15,638 nt of DNA from an uncultured Gammaproteobacteria bacterium (GTDB lineage: Bacteria > Pseudomonadota > Gammaproteobacteria > UBA9214), in contig CAJQOV010000090.1 in NCBI GenBank assembly GCA_905480065.1, forward strand, positions 1 through 15,638, read 5' to 3'. The position numbers were made by a program, and so were the translations under genes. The notes under the pieces are model-generated. The model was not told the origin of the DNA and did not search any database. It saw nothing but the letters and a program-made list of their open reading frames with translations. Shown piece after piece: positions 6,761-13,844 of this stretch (position 1 is its first letter; each line of letters starts with the position of its first letter).

Positions 6761-7604
6761 CTTTGTGTTTAGCCACGAGCCGGCGCTGAGACTGGGTGCC
6801 TTCCTCGGCATCTTCGTCGTGATGGCGCTGTGGGAGCTGCTGGCGCCGCGGCGGCCACTCACGCAACGCAAGGCCGTACGCTGGATCAACAATATTGCCC
6901 TGGTCGCAGTCAACACGTTCCTGCTGCGGATCCTGTTTCCCACCGCCGCCGTGGGTATCGCCGCCCTCGCGGCAGAGCGGGACTGGGGGTTGCTGAACCA
7001 GCTCGGACTGACGCTGTTGCCTGCCGTGGCAATCTCCGTGGTGATACTGGATGTCGCCATCTACCTGCAACATGTGATGTTCCACGCCATACCCCTGTTC
7101 TGGCGCCTGCACCGCGTTCACCACGCCGATCTGGATATCGACGTAACCACCGGCGCACGCTTTCACCCGATCGAGATCATTCTGTCCCTGCTGATCAAGT
7201 TTGCAGTCATCCTGTTACTGGGACCACCGGTACTGGCGGTGCTGGTGTTCGAGGTCCTGCTCAATGCAACGTCCATGTTCAACCACAGCAATGTATGGCT
7301 GACAGCATGGCTCGATCGCGGCCTGCGCTGGCTGATCGTTACCCCGGATATGCACCGGGTACATCATTCCCACCTGGAGCACGAAACCAACTCCAACTTC
7401 GGCTTCAACCTGTCCTGCTGGGATCGTCTGTTCGGCACTTACCGTGACCAGCCCGACGAAGGTCATACCGGCATGCGCATCGGCATCGATACCTGGCGAG
7501 ACCCCGCACACTGCACCCGGCTCGATGGATTGCTGCTGCTGCCATTCCAGGGCAAGGTCACAGACTATGCCATCAACCGGCGGCACTGGGACCAGACACC
7601 ATGA
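6753..7604 (+). CDS. Sterol desaturase / fatty acid hydroxylase family membrane protein
   Basis: The 283-residue integral membrane protein carries the histidine clusters of the family that bind a di-iron centre: H107-x3-H111 (HVMFH), H120-x2-HH124 (HRVHH), H138, H178 and H201-x2-HH205 (HRVHH), with H207 and H210 nearby. Hydrophobic segments lie at about 14-30, 47-70, 85-106, 142-172 and 190-197. Family members hydroxylate or desaturate sterols, fatty acids, carotenoids or alkylglycerol ethers; the substrate here is unknown. I chose ATG 6753, which overlaps the dusA stop by 8 nt. A longer frame from 6687 would lie deep inside dusA. The gene overlaps the next one by 4 nt (ATGA). Being inside the arsenosugar operon it may act on a lipid precursor, which is inference. 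Confidence 0.9.
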   Translation: MDDFVFSHEPALRLGAFLGIFVVMALWELLAPRRPLTQRKAVRWINNIALVAVNTFLLRILFPTAAVGIAALAAERDWGLLNQLGLTLLPAVAISVVILDVAIYLQHVMFHAIPLFWRLHRVHHADLDIDVTTGARFHPIEIILSLLIKFAVILLLGPPVLAVLVFEVLLNATSMFNHSNVWLTAWLDRGLRWLIVTPDMHRVHHSHLEHETNSNFGFNLSCWDRLFGTYRDQPDEGHTGMRIGIDTWRDPAHCTRLDGLLLLPFQGKVTDYAINRRHWDQTP

Positions 7605-8260
7605 ATGCCAGTTGGCGACGCTTGCTGGTGCTGCTGCTGCTGATGCTCGGCATCGCCGCCGCACTGTACTGGCGCGAGCAGGTCTCGGTGGAGGCTGTCA
7701 GCGGCTGGGTGACCCGGCTGGGCTGGCTGGCACCGCTGGCATTTATCGCCGCCTATGCCATCGCAACGGTATTTTTCCTGCCCGGCGTGCTGTTCACGCT
7801 GGCCGGCGGCGCGCTGTTCGGGCCCTGGCTCGGCACGCTGTGCAATCTCACCGGCGCCACTCTCGGTGCAGGACTGGCATTCCTGACTGCGCGTTACCTG
7901 GCCCGCGACTGGGTCGCACAACGTGCCGGCAAGCGCCTGCGCCAGCTGATCGATGGCGTGGACGCGGAAGGCTGGCGCTTCGTTGCCTTCGTGCGGCTGG
8001 TGCCGCTGTTTCCGTTTAACGTGCTGAATTATGCGCTGGGCCTGACCCGCATCCCGCTGCTGCAGTACCTGGTGACCACGTTTATCTTCATGGCACCCGC
8101 GGGCGCGGCCTACACCTACCTGGGGCATGCCGGTCGGGAAGCCGCCAGTGGCGGGGAAGACGTCATACACAAGATGCTGCTGGCGCTTGCGATCATCGCC
8201 TGCATTGCCTTCCTGTCGCGGGTGTTACTGCGCCTGCGCAAAAACAGGCAACCCTCGTAA
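7601..8260 (+). CDS. TVP38/TMEM64 family (VTT domain) membrane protein
   Basis: The 219-residue protein has hydrophobic segments at about 7-23, 42-60, 63-97, 128-148, 153-175 and 192-210. The VTT (DedA/SNARE-associated) core is visible as FFLPGVLFTLAGGALFGPW at 58-76, GATLGAGLAFLTARYLARDWV at 85-105, and FVRLVPLFPFNVLNYALGLT at 130-149. This F/V-R-L-x-P-x-x-P-F-N arrangement is the conserved re-entrant region. VTT proteins are linked to lipid scrambling or transport across membranes; the specific role of this one is unknown. Start and stop overlap both neighbours (ATGA with the hydroxylase, TAATG with the oxidoreductase), implying translational coupling. VTT proteins of this type also occur fused to, or paired with, mercuric-reductase-like flavoproteins, which is exactly the next gene. 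Confidence 0.92.
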   Translation: MNASWRRLLVLLLLMLGIAAALYWREQVSVEAVSGWVTRLGWLAPLAFIAAYAIATVFFLPGVLFTLAGGALFGPWLGTLCNLTGATLGAGLAFLTARYLARDWVAQRAGKRLRQLIDGVDAEGWRFVAFVRLVPLFPFNVLNYALGLTRIPLLQYLVTTFIFMAPAGAAYTYLGHAGREAASGGEDVIHKMLLALAIIACIAFLSRVLLRLRKNRQPS

Positions 8261-9672
8261 TGGACAAATTTGACCTTGCCGTCATCGGTGGCGGTCCTGG
8301 CGGACTGGTGGTCGCCAGCGTCGCCGCACAGACCGGTATGCGCGTCTGCCTGATTGAAAAGGCGTCGCTGCTGGGCGGTGATTGCCTGCACAGCGGCTGT
8401 GTCCCGAGCAAAACGCTGCTGCACCTCGCGCAGGTGGTGCACAACACGCGTCGTGGCGTGCAGGAAGGTCTGCTCGGCAGCATGCCGGAGGTTGATTTCA
8501 GCTCGGCGATCGACCGGGTACAGGCCGTCATTGCGGAAATCCAGCTACATGATGACCCGCAACGCTTCCGCAGTTACGGGTGCGACGTACGCTTCGGCAA
8601 GGCTGCGTTTATCAGTCCGCAGCAGCTTGCCGTGGCTGGCGACCTGATCCAGGCGCGTCGCTTTGTCATCGCAACCGGTTCCTATCCGGCCATCCCGCCC
8701 ATTCATGGACTGGAAGAAGCCGGCTACTTCACCAACGAGAGTATTTTCCTGCGGCGCGCATTACCGGAATCGCTTGCCGTACTGGGCGGGGGACCGGTCG
8801 GGGTTGAGCTGGCGCAGGCCTTCGCCCGGCTCGGCAGCCGGGTGACACTCATCGAGGCCGCCGAACGTATCCTGCCCGGGTCAGATCCGGTCGTGAGCGC
8901 AGCGCTGGCCGCCCAGCTGGAGTCCGAAGGTATCTGCATACGCAGCGGTGTCAGCGTGCAGTCCGCACGCCGGGAGGGTGACAGCCGCCAGTTGCAGTTT
9001 GCCGATGGCGGCACCGTGGAGTGTGAACGGATTCTGGTCGCCACCGGGCGCAAGCCGGTGGTGTACGGACTGGGGCTGGAACAGGCCGGGGTGACCTTCA
9101 ATCCTGGCGGTATCGTGGTGGACCGGCGGATGCGCACCTCGCAACATCACATCTATGCCGTGGGTGATGTCTGCGGACCTTATGCGCTCACCCACATGGC
9201 GGAGTACCAGGCCGGCATTGCACTGGCCAACATCGTGTTCCGTTTTCCGAAACGGGCAGATTACCGCGTGGTGCCGCGCGTGGTGTACAGCGATCCCGAA
9301 CTGGCCAGCGTGGGACTTACCCCGGCCGAGGCCGATGCGGCCGGAATCCGTTACGACATTGCCGAGTTTCCGTTAGCGGAAATCGACCGGGCCATTACCG
9401 AAGGCAATCGCTGCGGTATGGCACGCATCCTGATTCGCAAGGATCGGGTGATCGGCGCAAGCATCCTGGCCCCGCACGCCGGCGAACTGATTCACGAGCT
9501 TGCGCTGGCCATGCGGCTGCAAGCGAAAGTCAGGGAAATCAGCGAACTGGTGCATGCCTATCCCAGCTATGCCCAGCTGCACCGGCGTACCGTGAACAGC
9601 CGCTACGCGCCGCTGCTGCAATCCCGCAAGGTCCGCTGGTTGACCTGGCTGCTGCAGCGACTGGTACCATAA
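8260..9672 (+). CDS. Mercuric-reductase-like pyridine nucleotide-disulfide oxidoreductase
   Basis: This 470-residue class I flavoprotein disulfide reductase has FAD binding VIGGGPGGLVVAS at 8-20, the redox-active pair C42-x4-C47 (GGDCLHSGCVPSKT), NAD(P)H binding LAVLGGGPVGVELAQAF around 173-189, and the second FAD motif HIYAVGDVCG. The C-terminal dimerisation domain replaces the usual catalytic HxHPTxxE with HAYPSYAQ (H432, Y434, Q439), so the His-Glu dyad of lipoamide dehydrogenase and glutathione reductase is absent. The N-terminal metal-binding domain and C-terminal vicinal cysteines of true MerA are also absent, so neither mercuric reductase nor Lpd is a safe name. The start overlaps the preceding stop by 1 nt and arsS follows after 27 nt. 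A redox role in the arsenical pathway, or a partnership with the VTT membrane protein, is plausible inference. Confidence 0.9.
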   Translation: MDKFDLAVIGGGPGGLVVASVAAQTGMRVCLIEKASLLGGDCLHSGCVPSKTLLHLAQVVHNTRRGVQEGLLGSMPEVDFSSAIDRVQAVIAEIQLHDDPQRFRSYGCDVRFGKAAFISPQQLAVAGDLIQARRFVIATGSYPAIPPIHGLEEAGYFTNESIFLRRALPESLAVLGGGPVGVELAQAFARLGSRVTLIEAAERILPGSDPVVSAALAAQLESEGICIRSGVSVQSARREGDSRQLQFADGGTVECERILVATGRKPVVYGLGLEQAGVTFNPGGIVVDRRMRTSQHHIYAVGDVCGPYALTHMAEYQAGIALANIVFRFPKRADYRVVPRVVYSDPELASVGLTPAEADAAGIRYDIAEFPLAEIDRAITEGNRCGMARILIRKDRVIGASILAPHAGELIHELALAMRLQAKVREISELVHAYPSYAQLHRRTVNSRYAPLLQSRKVRWLTWLLQRLVP

Positions 9673-9699
9673 CCCGCACCGAACGAACGGAACGCTGCC

Positions 9700-10674
9700 A
9701 TGCACGCCACCTTGCCCTTGCTGTTGGAATCGGATTTTCCCGCGCTGCGTCGTGCCCGGCTGGAAACACTGCAGGTGAATCTCGGCTATCGCTGCAACCA
9801 GAGTTGCCTGCACTGCCATGTTAACGCCGGTCCGAAGCGTACCGAGATCATGGACGCCGCTACCGTCGATGCCGTGATTGCCTGCCTGGACCGGACCGGG
9901 GTTGACACCCTGGACCTCACCGGCGGCGCCCCCGAGCTGAGTCCGCATTTCCGCAGGCTGGTGCTGGCGGCACGGGAACGAAATATCGAGGTAATCGATC
10001 GCTGCAACCTCACCGTTTTGCTGGAACCTGGCCAGCAGGATACCGCCCGGTTTCTTGCCGAACACTCGGTCAAGGTCGTGGCTTCCTTGCCCTGCTACCT
10101 GGAACAGAATGTGGATGCCCAGCGCGGTGACGGCGTCTTCCAGGACAGCCTGAACGTGCTACGCCAGCTGAACCGCCTGGGTTATGGCAAGCCAGGCAGC
10201 GGCCTGACACTGGAGCTGGTGTATAACCCGCAGGGAGCCATGTTACCGCCACCGCAACAGGCGCTGGAGCTGGACTACAAGCTGCACCTGGCGAATGAAT
10301 ACGGAATCATTTTCAATCGCCTGCTGACGCTGGCGAACATGCCGATTCAGCGCTTCGGCAGCACACTGGTGAGCCGCGGCGAGTTCGCCGGCTACATGGA
10401 GTTGCTCAGGGACGCACACCAGGATAGCAACCTGGCTACCGTCATGTGCCGGTCACTGGTCAGTATCGACTGGCGCGGCTATGTGTACGACTGCGACTTC
10501 AACCAGATGCTCGACCTGCCGGTACGAATCGATGGCGAACCACGCCTGCATGTGTCCGGGCTGGAGGAGACCACCCTGTGTAATGCATCGATACGCGTGG
10601 CGGATCACTGCTACGGTTGCACAGCGGGGCAGGGATCGAGTTGCGGCGGTGCACTCGACAAAACAACGGAGTAA
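9700..10674 (+). CDS. arsS: Arsenosugar biosynthesis radical SAM protein ArsS
   Basis: The 324-residue protein has the radical SAM cluster motif C32-x3-C36-x2-C39 (YRCNQSCLHCHVNAGP), the GGAPEL motif near 75, and a DUF3641-type C-terminal domain rich in cysteine: C250 (MCRSLVSIDWRG), C265 (YDCDFNQM), C294, and C304-x2-C307...C315 (HCYGCTAGQGSSCGG). These are diagnostic of the ArsS family (TIGR04167 type), in which some members contain selenocysteine; here all positions are ordinary cysteine codons. ArsS is thought to attach a 5'-deoxyadenosyl group to dimethylated arsenic, giving an arsenosugar precursor. It directly precedes arsM with a 14-nt gap, so the two reactions are encoded together although arsM acts first. 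The Shine-Dalgarno is weak (CGGAA region). Confidence 0.95.
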   Translation: MHATLPLLLESDFPALRRARLETLQVNLGYRCNQSCLHCHVNAGPKRTEIMDAATVDAVIACLDRTGVDTLDLTGGAPELSPHFRRLVLAARERNIEVIDRCNLTVLLEPGQQDTARFLAEHSVKVVASLPCYLEQNVDAQRGDGVFQDSLNVLRQLNRLGYGKPGSGLTLELVYNPQGAMLPPPQQALELDYKLHLANEYGIIFNRLLTLANMPIQRFGSTLVSRGEFAGYMELLRDAHQDSNLATVMCRSLVSIDWRGYVYDCDFNQMLDLPVRIDGEPRLHVSGLEETTLCNASIRVADHCYGCTAGQGSSCGGALDKTTE

Positions 10675-10688
10675 CCACGGGTAATAGC

Positions 10689-11774
10689 ATGATCAACGTA
10701 GAACAAAGTGTACGCGAACGCTACAGCCAGGGCGCCCGGCAACGCCAGCAAGCCCTGTGCTGCCCGGTGGACTATGACCGCGAGCTGCTGGAGCTGCTGC
10801 CGGCGGAAATCATCGAACGGGATTACGGCTGCGGCGATCCCTCGCGCTATGTGCGCGACGGGGATGTGGTGCTGGATCTCGGTTCCGGCGGTGGCAAGAT
10901 CTGCTACATGGCAGCACAACTGGCCGGTGCGTCCGGCCGGGTGATCGGTGTCGACATGAACGATGATATGCTGGCGCTGGCGCGCCGGCACCAGTCCGGC
11001 ATGGCTGAACGACTGGGCGGCGATCGGGTACGTTTCCACAAGGGCTATATCCAGGACCTGGCGCTGGATGTCGAGGCGCTGGATAACTGGCTGGCAAATC
11101 ACCCGGTACAGGATGCCGCCGGTTACGAGGCCATGCGCCAATGGCAGCTGCAGCAACGCCGCGATGCCCCGATGATTGCCGACGCATCGGTGGACCTGGT
11201 CATCTCCAACTGTGTGCTGAACCTGGTGGCGGATAGCGACAAGGCACAACTGGTACAGGAAATTTTCCGGGTACTGAAGCCGGGTGGACGGATTGCCATC
11301 GCCGATATCGTCAGTGACCGGCCGGCCACGGCCGCCATGAAGCAGGACGCGGAACTCTGGAGTGGCTGTATCTCGGGAGCGTTTACCGAGTCAGGCCTGC
11401 TCGACAGTTTCATTGCTGCCGGCTTCCAGGCCGTCATGTTCGACAACTGGGACGCACAAGCCTGGCGTGTTGTTGGCGACATCGAATTCCGTTCCGTCAC
11501 CCTGACGGCGATCCGCCCGCCGGCAGAAAATCTCGCAGCAGGCAACCGCCAGCTGATGTACCGTGGCCCGTTTGCCGCAGTAACCGATGACGCCGGACGG
11601 CACTGGCTGCGTGGACAACGCATATCGGTAGCTGCTGCCGTGCACCAATCCCTGGTCTCTGCCTACGGCAATGCATTCATTGATCTCCCTGACACGACCA
11701 CCGGTAATCACCAGGGCAGTCCGCTGCCCATTGCCTGCTGCGGCCCGGAGCCGACCCGCGGTGGATGCTGCTGA
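10689..11774 (+). CDS. arsM: Arsenosugar-type arsenite S-adenosylmethionine methyltransferase ArsM
   Basis: This 361-residue class I SAM methyltransferase has motif I VLDLGSGGGKICYMAA at 61-76, VIGVDMNDDML at 85-95, and SNCVLNLV at 173-180 before the VLKPGGRIAIADIV strand. Arsenic-binding cysteines of the family are visible: C24-C25 (ALCCPVDY), C48 (DYGCGDPS), C175 (SNCVLNL) and C227 (SGCISGAF). Relative to short ArsM proteins it has an insertion (LANHPVQDAAGYEAMRQWQL) before the SNCVLNL segment. The chain ends with two cysteine pairs, ACCGPEPTRGGCC, which may bind As(III). The enzyme methylates arsenite to mono- and dimethyl forms. I chose ATG 10689 because the frame open further upstream overlaps arsS. 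The 3' end overlaps the next gene by 14 nt. Confidence 0.95.
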   Translation: MINVEQSVRERYSQGARQRQQALCCPVDYDRELLELLPAEIIERDYGCGDPSRYVRDGDVVLDLGSGGGKICYMAAQLAGASGRVIGVDMNDDMLALARRHQSGMAERLGGDRVRFHKGYIQDLALDVEALDNWLANHPVQDAAGYEAMRQWQLQQRRDAPMIADASVDLVISNCVLNLVADSDKAQLVQEIFRVLKPGGRIAIADIVSDRPATAAMKQDAELWSGCISGAFTESGLLDSFIAAGFQAVMFDNWDAQAWRVVGDIEFRSVTLTAIRPPAENLAAGNRQLMYRGPFAAVTDDAGRHWLRGQRISVAAAVHQSLVSAYGNAFIDLPDTTTGNHQGSPLPIACCGPEPTRGGCC

Positions 11775-12462
11775 CGCTGACCGGCTGTCCATCATTGTGC
11801 CGACGCTGAACGAGGCGGCCGGTATAGAGCATACCCTGCAGGCCCTGCAATCGCTGCGCCGCCGCGGCCATGAGATCATCGTGGTGGATGGCGGCAGTAG
11901 CGACAACACTGCCGCACTGGCCACACCGCTGGCCGACCGGGTCATTGCCAGCGCACGCGGACGCGCCATGCAGATGCATGCCGCTGCCGGTATCGCAAAC
12001 GGTTCGGTACTCTGGTTCCTGCATGCCGATACCCGGCCACCGGACGATGCCGACCTGATCATCCTGCCGGCCTTGCGGGCACAGGACAGGGTGTGGGGCC
12101 GGTTTGATGTGGCACTCTCCGGTCACGGCTTGCTGCTGCTGGTCGCCTGGCTGATGAACCTGCGCTCCCGCCTGACCGGTATTGCTACCGGGGACCAGGC
12201 GATGTTTGTTACCCGTGCGGCGTATTGGCAGGCCGGTGGATTTATGCAAATCCCGCTGATGGAAGATATCGCACTCAGCCGGGCACTCAGGCAAATCAGC
12301 CGGCCGCTGGCGCTGCAACAGCGGGTACACACCTCGAACCGGCGCTGGCAACGGCACGGCGTTGTTCGCACCGTGCTGATCATGTGGCTGTTACGGCTCG
12401 GTTACTTCATCGGCGTAAAACCCGCGCGACTGGCCGCATTTTATGCGGCTCATGACGCATGA
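11761..12462 (+). CDS. GT2 glycosyltransferase, TIGR04283 family, arsenosugar-associated
   Basis: This 233-residue GT-A fold transferase shows LSIIVPTLNEA at 9-19, VVDGGSSDNT with D43 at 41-50, the metal-binding HADT (D90), ATGDQAMFVTR around 142-152, and a catalytic-base-like segment PLMEDIALSRAL (E168-D169). A hydrophobic C-terminal stretch (about 203-218) may associate with the membrane. The TIGR04283 family was first noted as a partner of radical SAM/selenodomain (ArsS) proteins and is presumed to act on the sugar part of arsenosugars; the exact reaction is not proven. I chose GTG 11761, with GGAG 10 nt upstream and a 14-nt overlap with arsM. The in-frame ATG at 11671 would overlap arsM by about 100 nt and add a non-family extension. 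It is coupled to the next gene by an ATGA overlap. Confidence 0.9.
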   Translation: MDAADADRLSIIVPTLNEAAGIEHTLQALQSLRRRGHEIIVVDGGSSDNTAALATPLADRVIASARGRAMQMHAAAGIANGSVLWFLHADTRPPDDADLIILPALRAQDRVWGRFDVALSGHGLLLLVAWLMNLRSRLTGIATGDQAMFVTRAAYWQAGGFMQIPLMEDIALSRALRQISRPLALQQRVHTSNRRWQRHGVVRTVLIMWLLRLGYFIGVKPARLAAFYAAHDA

Positions 12463-13088
12463 AATACCCGCATGCGCGCCTGCTGATTTTCAGCAAGGCC
12501 CCGCAACCCGGACAGGTCAAGACCCGGCTGATACCCTTGCTCGGCAGCGCCGGGGCCGCCAGCCTGTACCGAAAATTTCTGGAAGATGTGCTGGCACGCA
12601 TGACCGTCAGCAGGCTGTGCCCGGTAGAATTGCATTGCGATCCGGACACGAAGCAGGAATTCTTCCAGCACTGCCGCCGACAATTCCCGATCACCCTGTG
12701 CGGGCAGACCACGGGTGATCTCGGACAACGCATGTCACAGGCGTTACACCGCTGCATCCGGCAAAACGCTCCGGCAGTACTGATTGGCGCAGACTGCCCG
12801 ACGCTGACTGCGGCGGATGTCGAAATGGCCCTTGAGCAATTAGCCGGTGGCAGCGACCTCGTCATCGGACCATCACCGGACGGCGGCTATTACCTGATTG
12901 GCATGCAAGCACATCATGCCGGCCTGTTTACGGGCATACCGTGGGGGACCGATCGCGTGCTGGAATGCACCTTGCAGCAGGCCAGGAACCTCGGTCTGCA
13001 ATACCGCCTGCTCGAGGCGCGCAACGACATTGACACACCGGACGACTACCTTGCCTGGCTCGCCACGAGCAAATCCATTAGCAACTGA
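12459..13088 (+). CDS. TIGR04282 family arsenosugar biosynthesis glycosyltransferase (DUF2064)
   Basis: This 209-residue protein resembles MobA/CofC-type nucleotidyltransferases. It has the nucleotide-binding motif FSKAPQPGQVKTRL at 11-24, GDLGQRM at 86-92, IGADCPTL with D112, and PSPDGGYYLIG with D141. The C-terminal GIPWGTDRVLE and NDIDTPDDY segments are typical of the family once called rSAM/selenodomain-associated transferase 1. It is probably a nucleotide-sugar or glycosyl transfer enzyme for the arsenosugar product; the precise reaction is unproven. It starts within the stop of the GT2 gene (ATGA) and is the last gene of the operon. No terminator hairpin is evident after it. Confidence 0.92.
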   Translation: MKYPHARLLIFSKAPQPGQVKTRLIPLLGSAGAASLYRKFLEDVLARMTVSRLCPVELHCDPDTKQEFFQHCRRQFPITLCGQTTGDLGQRMSQALHRCIRQNAPAVLIGADCPTLTAADVEMALEQLAGGSDLVIGPSPDGGYYLIGMQAHHAGLFTGIPWGTDRVLECTLQQARNLGLQYRLLEARNDIDTPDDYLAWLATSKSISN

Positions 13089-13128
13089 TATACTTGTAAA
13101 CAATCGATCCGCTTTTATGGCGAAACGG

Positions 13129-13157
13129 TTTACCGAGTTCTGTAATAGGTATATATG
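13129..13157 (+). promoter_or_regulatory. Possible sigma-70 promoter for the DUF1269 gene
   Basis: TTTACC (13129-13134) and TATATG (13152-13157) are separated by 17 nt, each matching four of six consensus positions, in an AT-rich stretch between the end of the arsenosugar operon and the strong ribosome binding site of the next gene. This is pattern-based, and alternative registers of the TATATAT run are possible. Confidence 0.35.
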
Positions 13158-13209
13158 TTAGTCATACAGGATTCTGTTGCAGGAACAACTGGTGCCATGC
13201 ATAGCAGGC

Positions 13210-13217
13210 AAGGAGGT
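13210..13217 (+). promoter_or_regulatory. Strong Shine-Dalgarno, AAGGAGGT
   Basis: A near-perfect anti-16S complement lies 5 nt before ATG 13223. It fixes that start and suggests high expression compared with the mostly weak sites elsewhere in the window. Confidence 0.85.
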
Positions 13218-13222
13218 TACAC

Positions 13223-13738
13223 ATGAGAAGGCTGTATTTTCTGTTACCCGATGTAAACAGCGCCAAGGCCATCGTGGACGAGTTGCTGCTGGCACGCATC
13301 GAGGAACGCCATATTCACATCGCGGCAGCGGATCATCACGCCCTGCTCGAGGCAAACCTGCCGGAAGCCAACCTGCTGCAGGAGAGTGACTTTGTGCCTG
13401 CCGTGGAGCGCGGTGTCGCGATCGGCGGCGCCACGGGCATCCTGGCCGGCATTGCGGCAATCGCCATCCCCGGTGTGGGTCTCGCCCTCGGCGGGGGCGC
13501 AATTCTCGGTATCGGCCTGGCCGGTGCCGGGCTCGGCGCATGGGTATCAGGGATGATCGGCATCTCCGTTCCCAGTTCACGGCTGTCGGACTTCGAATCC
13601 GCCATCGAGGAGGGCCAGCTATTGATGATGGTAGACGTACCCAAGGCCAAGGTCGACAGCATCACCGAACTGGTCAAGGGCCATCATCCGGAAGCCCATG
13701 TGGAGGGCACCGAGCCGGTCATACCGGCGTTCCCGTAA
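13223..13738 (+). CDS. DUF1269-type glycine-rich membrane protein
   Basis: The 171-residue protein has a ferredoxin-like N-terminal part (MRRLYFLLPDVNSAKAIVDEL, with RIEERHIHIAA at 25-35). A glycine/alanine-rich hydrophobic hairpin spans about 64-115 (GVAIGGATGILAGIAAIAIPG, then ALGGGAILGIGLAGAGLGAW), followed by GQLLMMVDVPKAKVDSITELV. This layout, an alpha/beta domain interrupted by a glycine-zipper double-membrane segment, is that of DUF1269/general-stress-like membrane proteins of unknown function. It has its own strong ribosome binding site and a spacer of more than 130 nt after the preceding gene, so it is probably transcribed independently of the arsenosugar operon. A strong hairpin follows its stop. 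Confidence 0.88.
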   Translation: MRRLYFLLPDVNSAKAIVDELLLARIEERHIHIAAADHHALLEANLPEANLLQESDFVPAVERGVAIGGATGILAGIAAIAIPGVGLALGGGAILGIGLAGAGLGAWVSGMIGISVPSSRLSDFESAIEEGQLLMMVDVPKAKVDSITELVKGHHPEAHVEGTEPVIPAFP

Positions 13739-13754
13739 ACCACTGCCTGCCGGG

Positions 13755-13789
13755 CAGGTCACCTGTGGCTGACAGGCACAGGTGACCTG
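13755..13789 (+). terminator. Strong 13-bp hairpin downstream of the DUF1269 gene
   Basis: CAGGTCACCTGTG (13755-13767) and CACAGGTGACCTG (13777-13789) are perfect inverted repeats around a 9-nt loop. No U-tract follows (GTTACGGGTCTTCTG), so it is not a textbook intrinsic terminator; it could act as one weakly, or as an mRNA-stabilising stem. Each arm also contains an 11-bp palindrome (CAGGTCACCTG and CAGGTGACCTG), so a protein-binding operator is an alternative. A competing small hairpin, CCTGC-CGG-GCAGG (13746-13758), overlaps the left arm. Confidence 0.55.
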
Positions 13790-13844
13790 GTTACGGGTCT
13801 TCTGCACCAAAGTCCAATAGCAATGCAATTTGCGAAATACCACA

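Noticed and set aside
6170..7060. Long minus-strand open frame (296 codons) opposite dusA and the hydroxylase gene
   Set aside because: It is the antisense shadow of two well-supported genes. The translation has no recognisable domain and is low-complexity Ser/Arg/Gln-rich.
8260..9672. Naming the oxidoreductase mercuric reductase (merA) or lipoamide dehydrogenase (lpdA)
   Set aside because: It lacks the MerA metal-binding domain and C-terminal cysteine pair, and it lacks the HxHPTxxE dyad of Lpd. There are no mer genes or 2-oxoacid dehydrogenase genes nearby.
11671..11760. Upstream ATG extension of the GT2 gene
   Set aside because: It would overlap arsM by about 100 nt, and the extra residues do not resemble the family N-terminus. 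GTG 11761 with GGAG upstream fits better.
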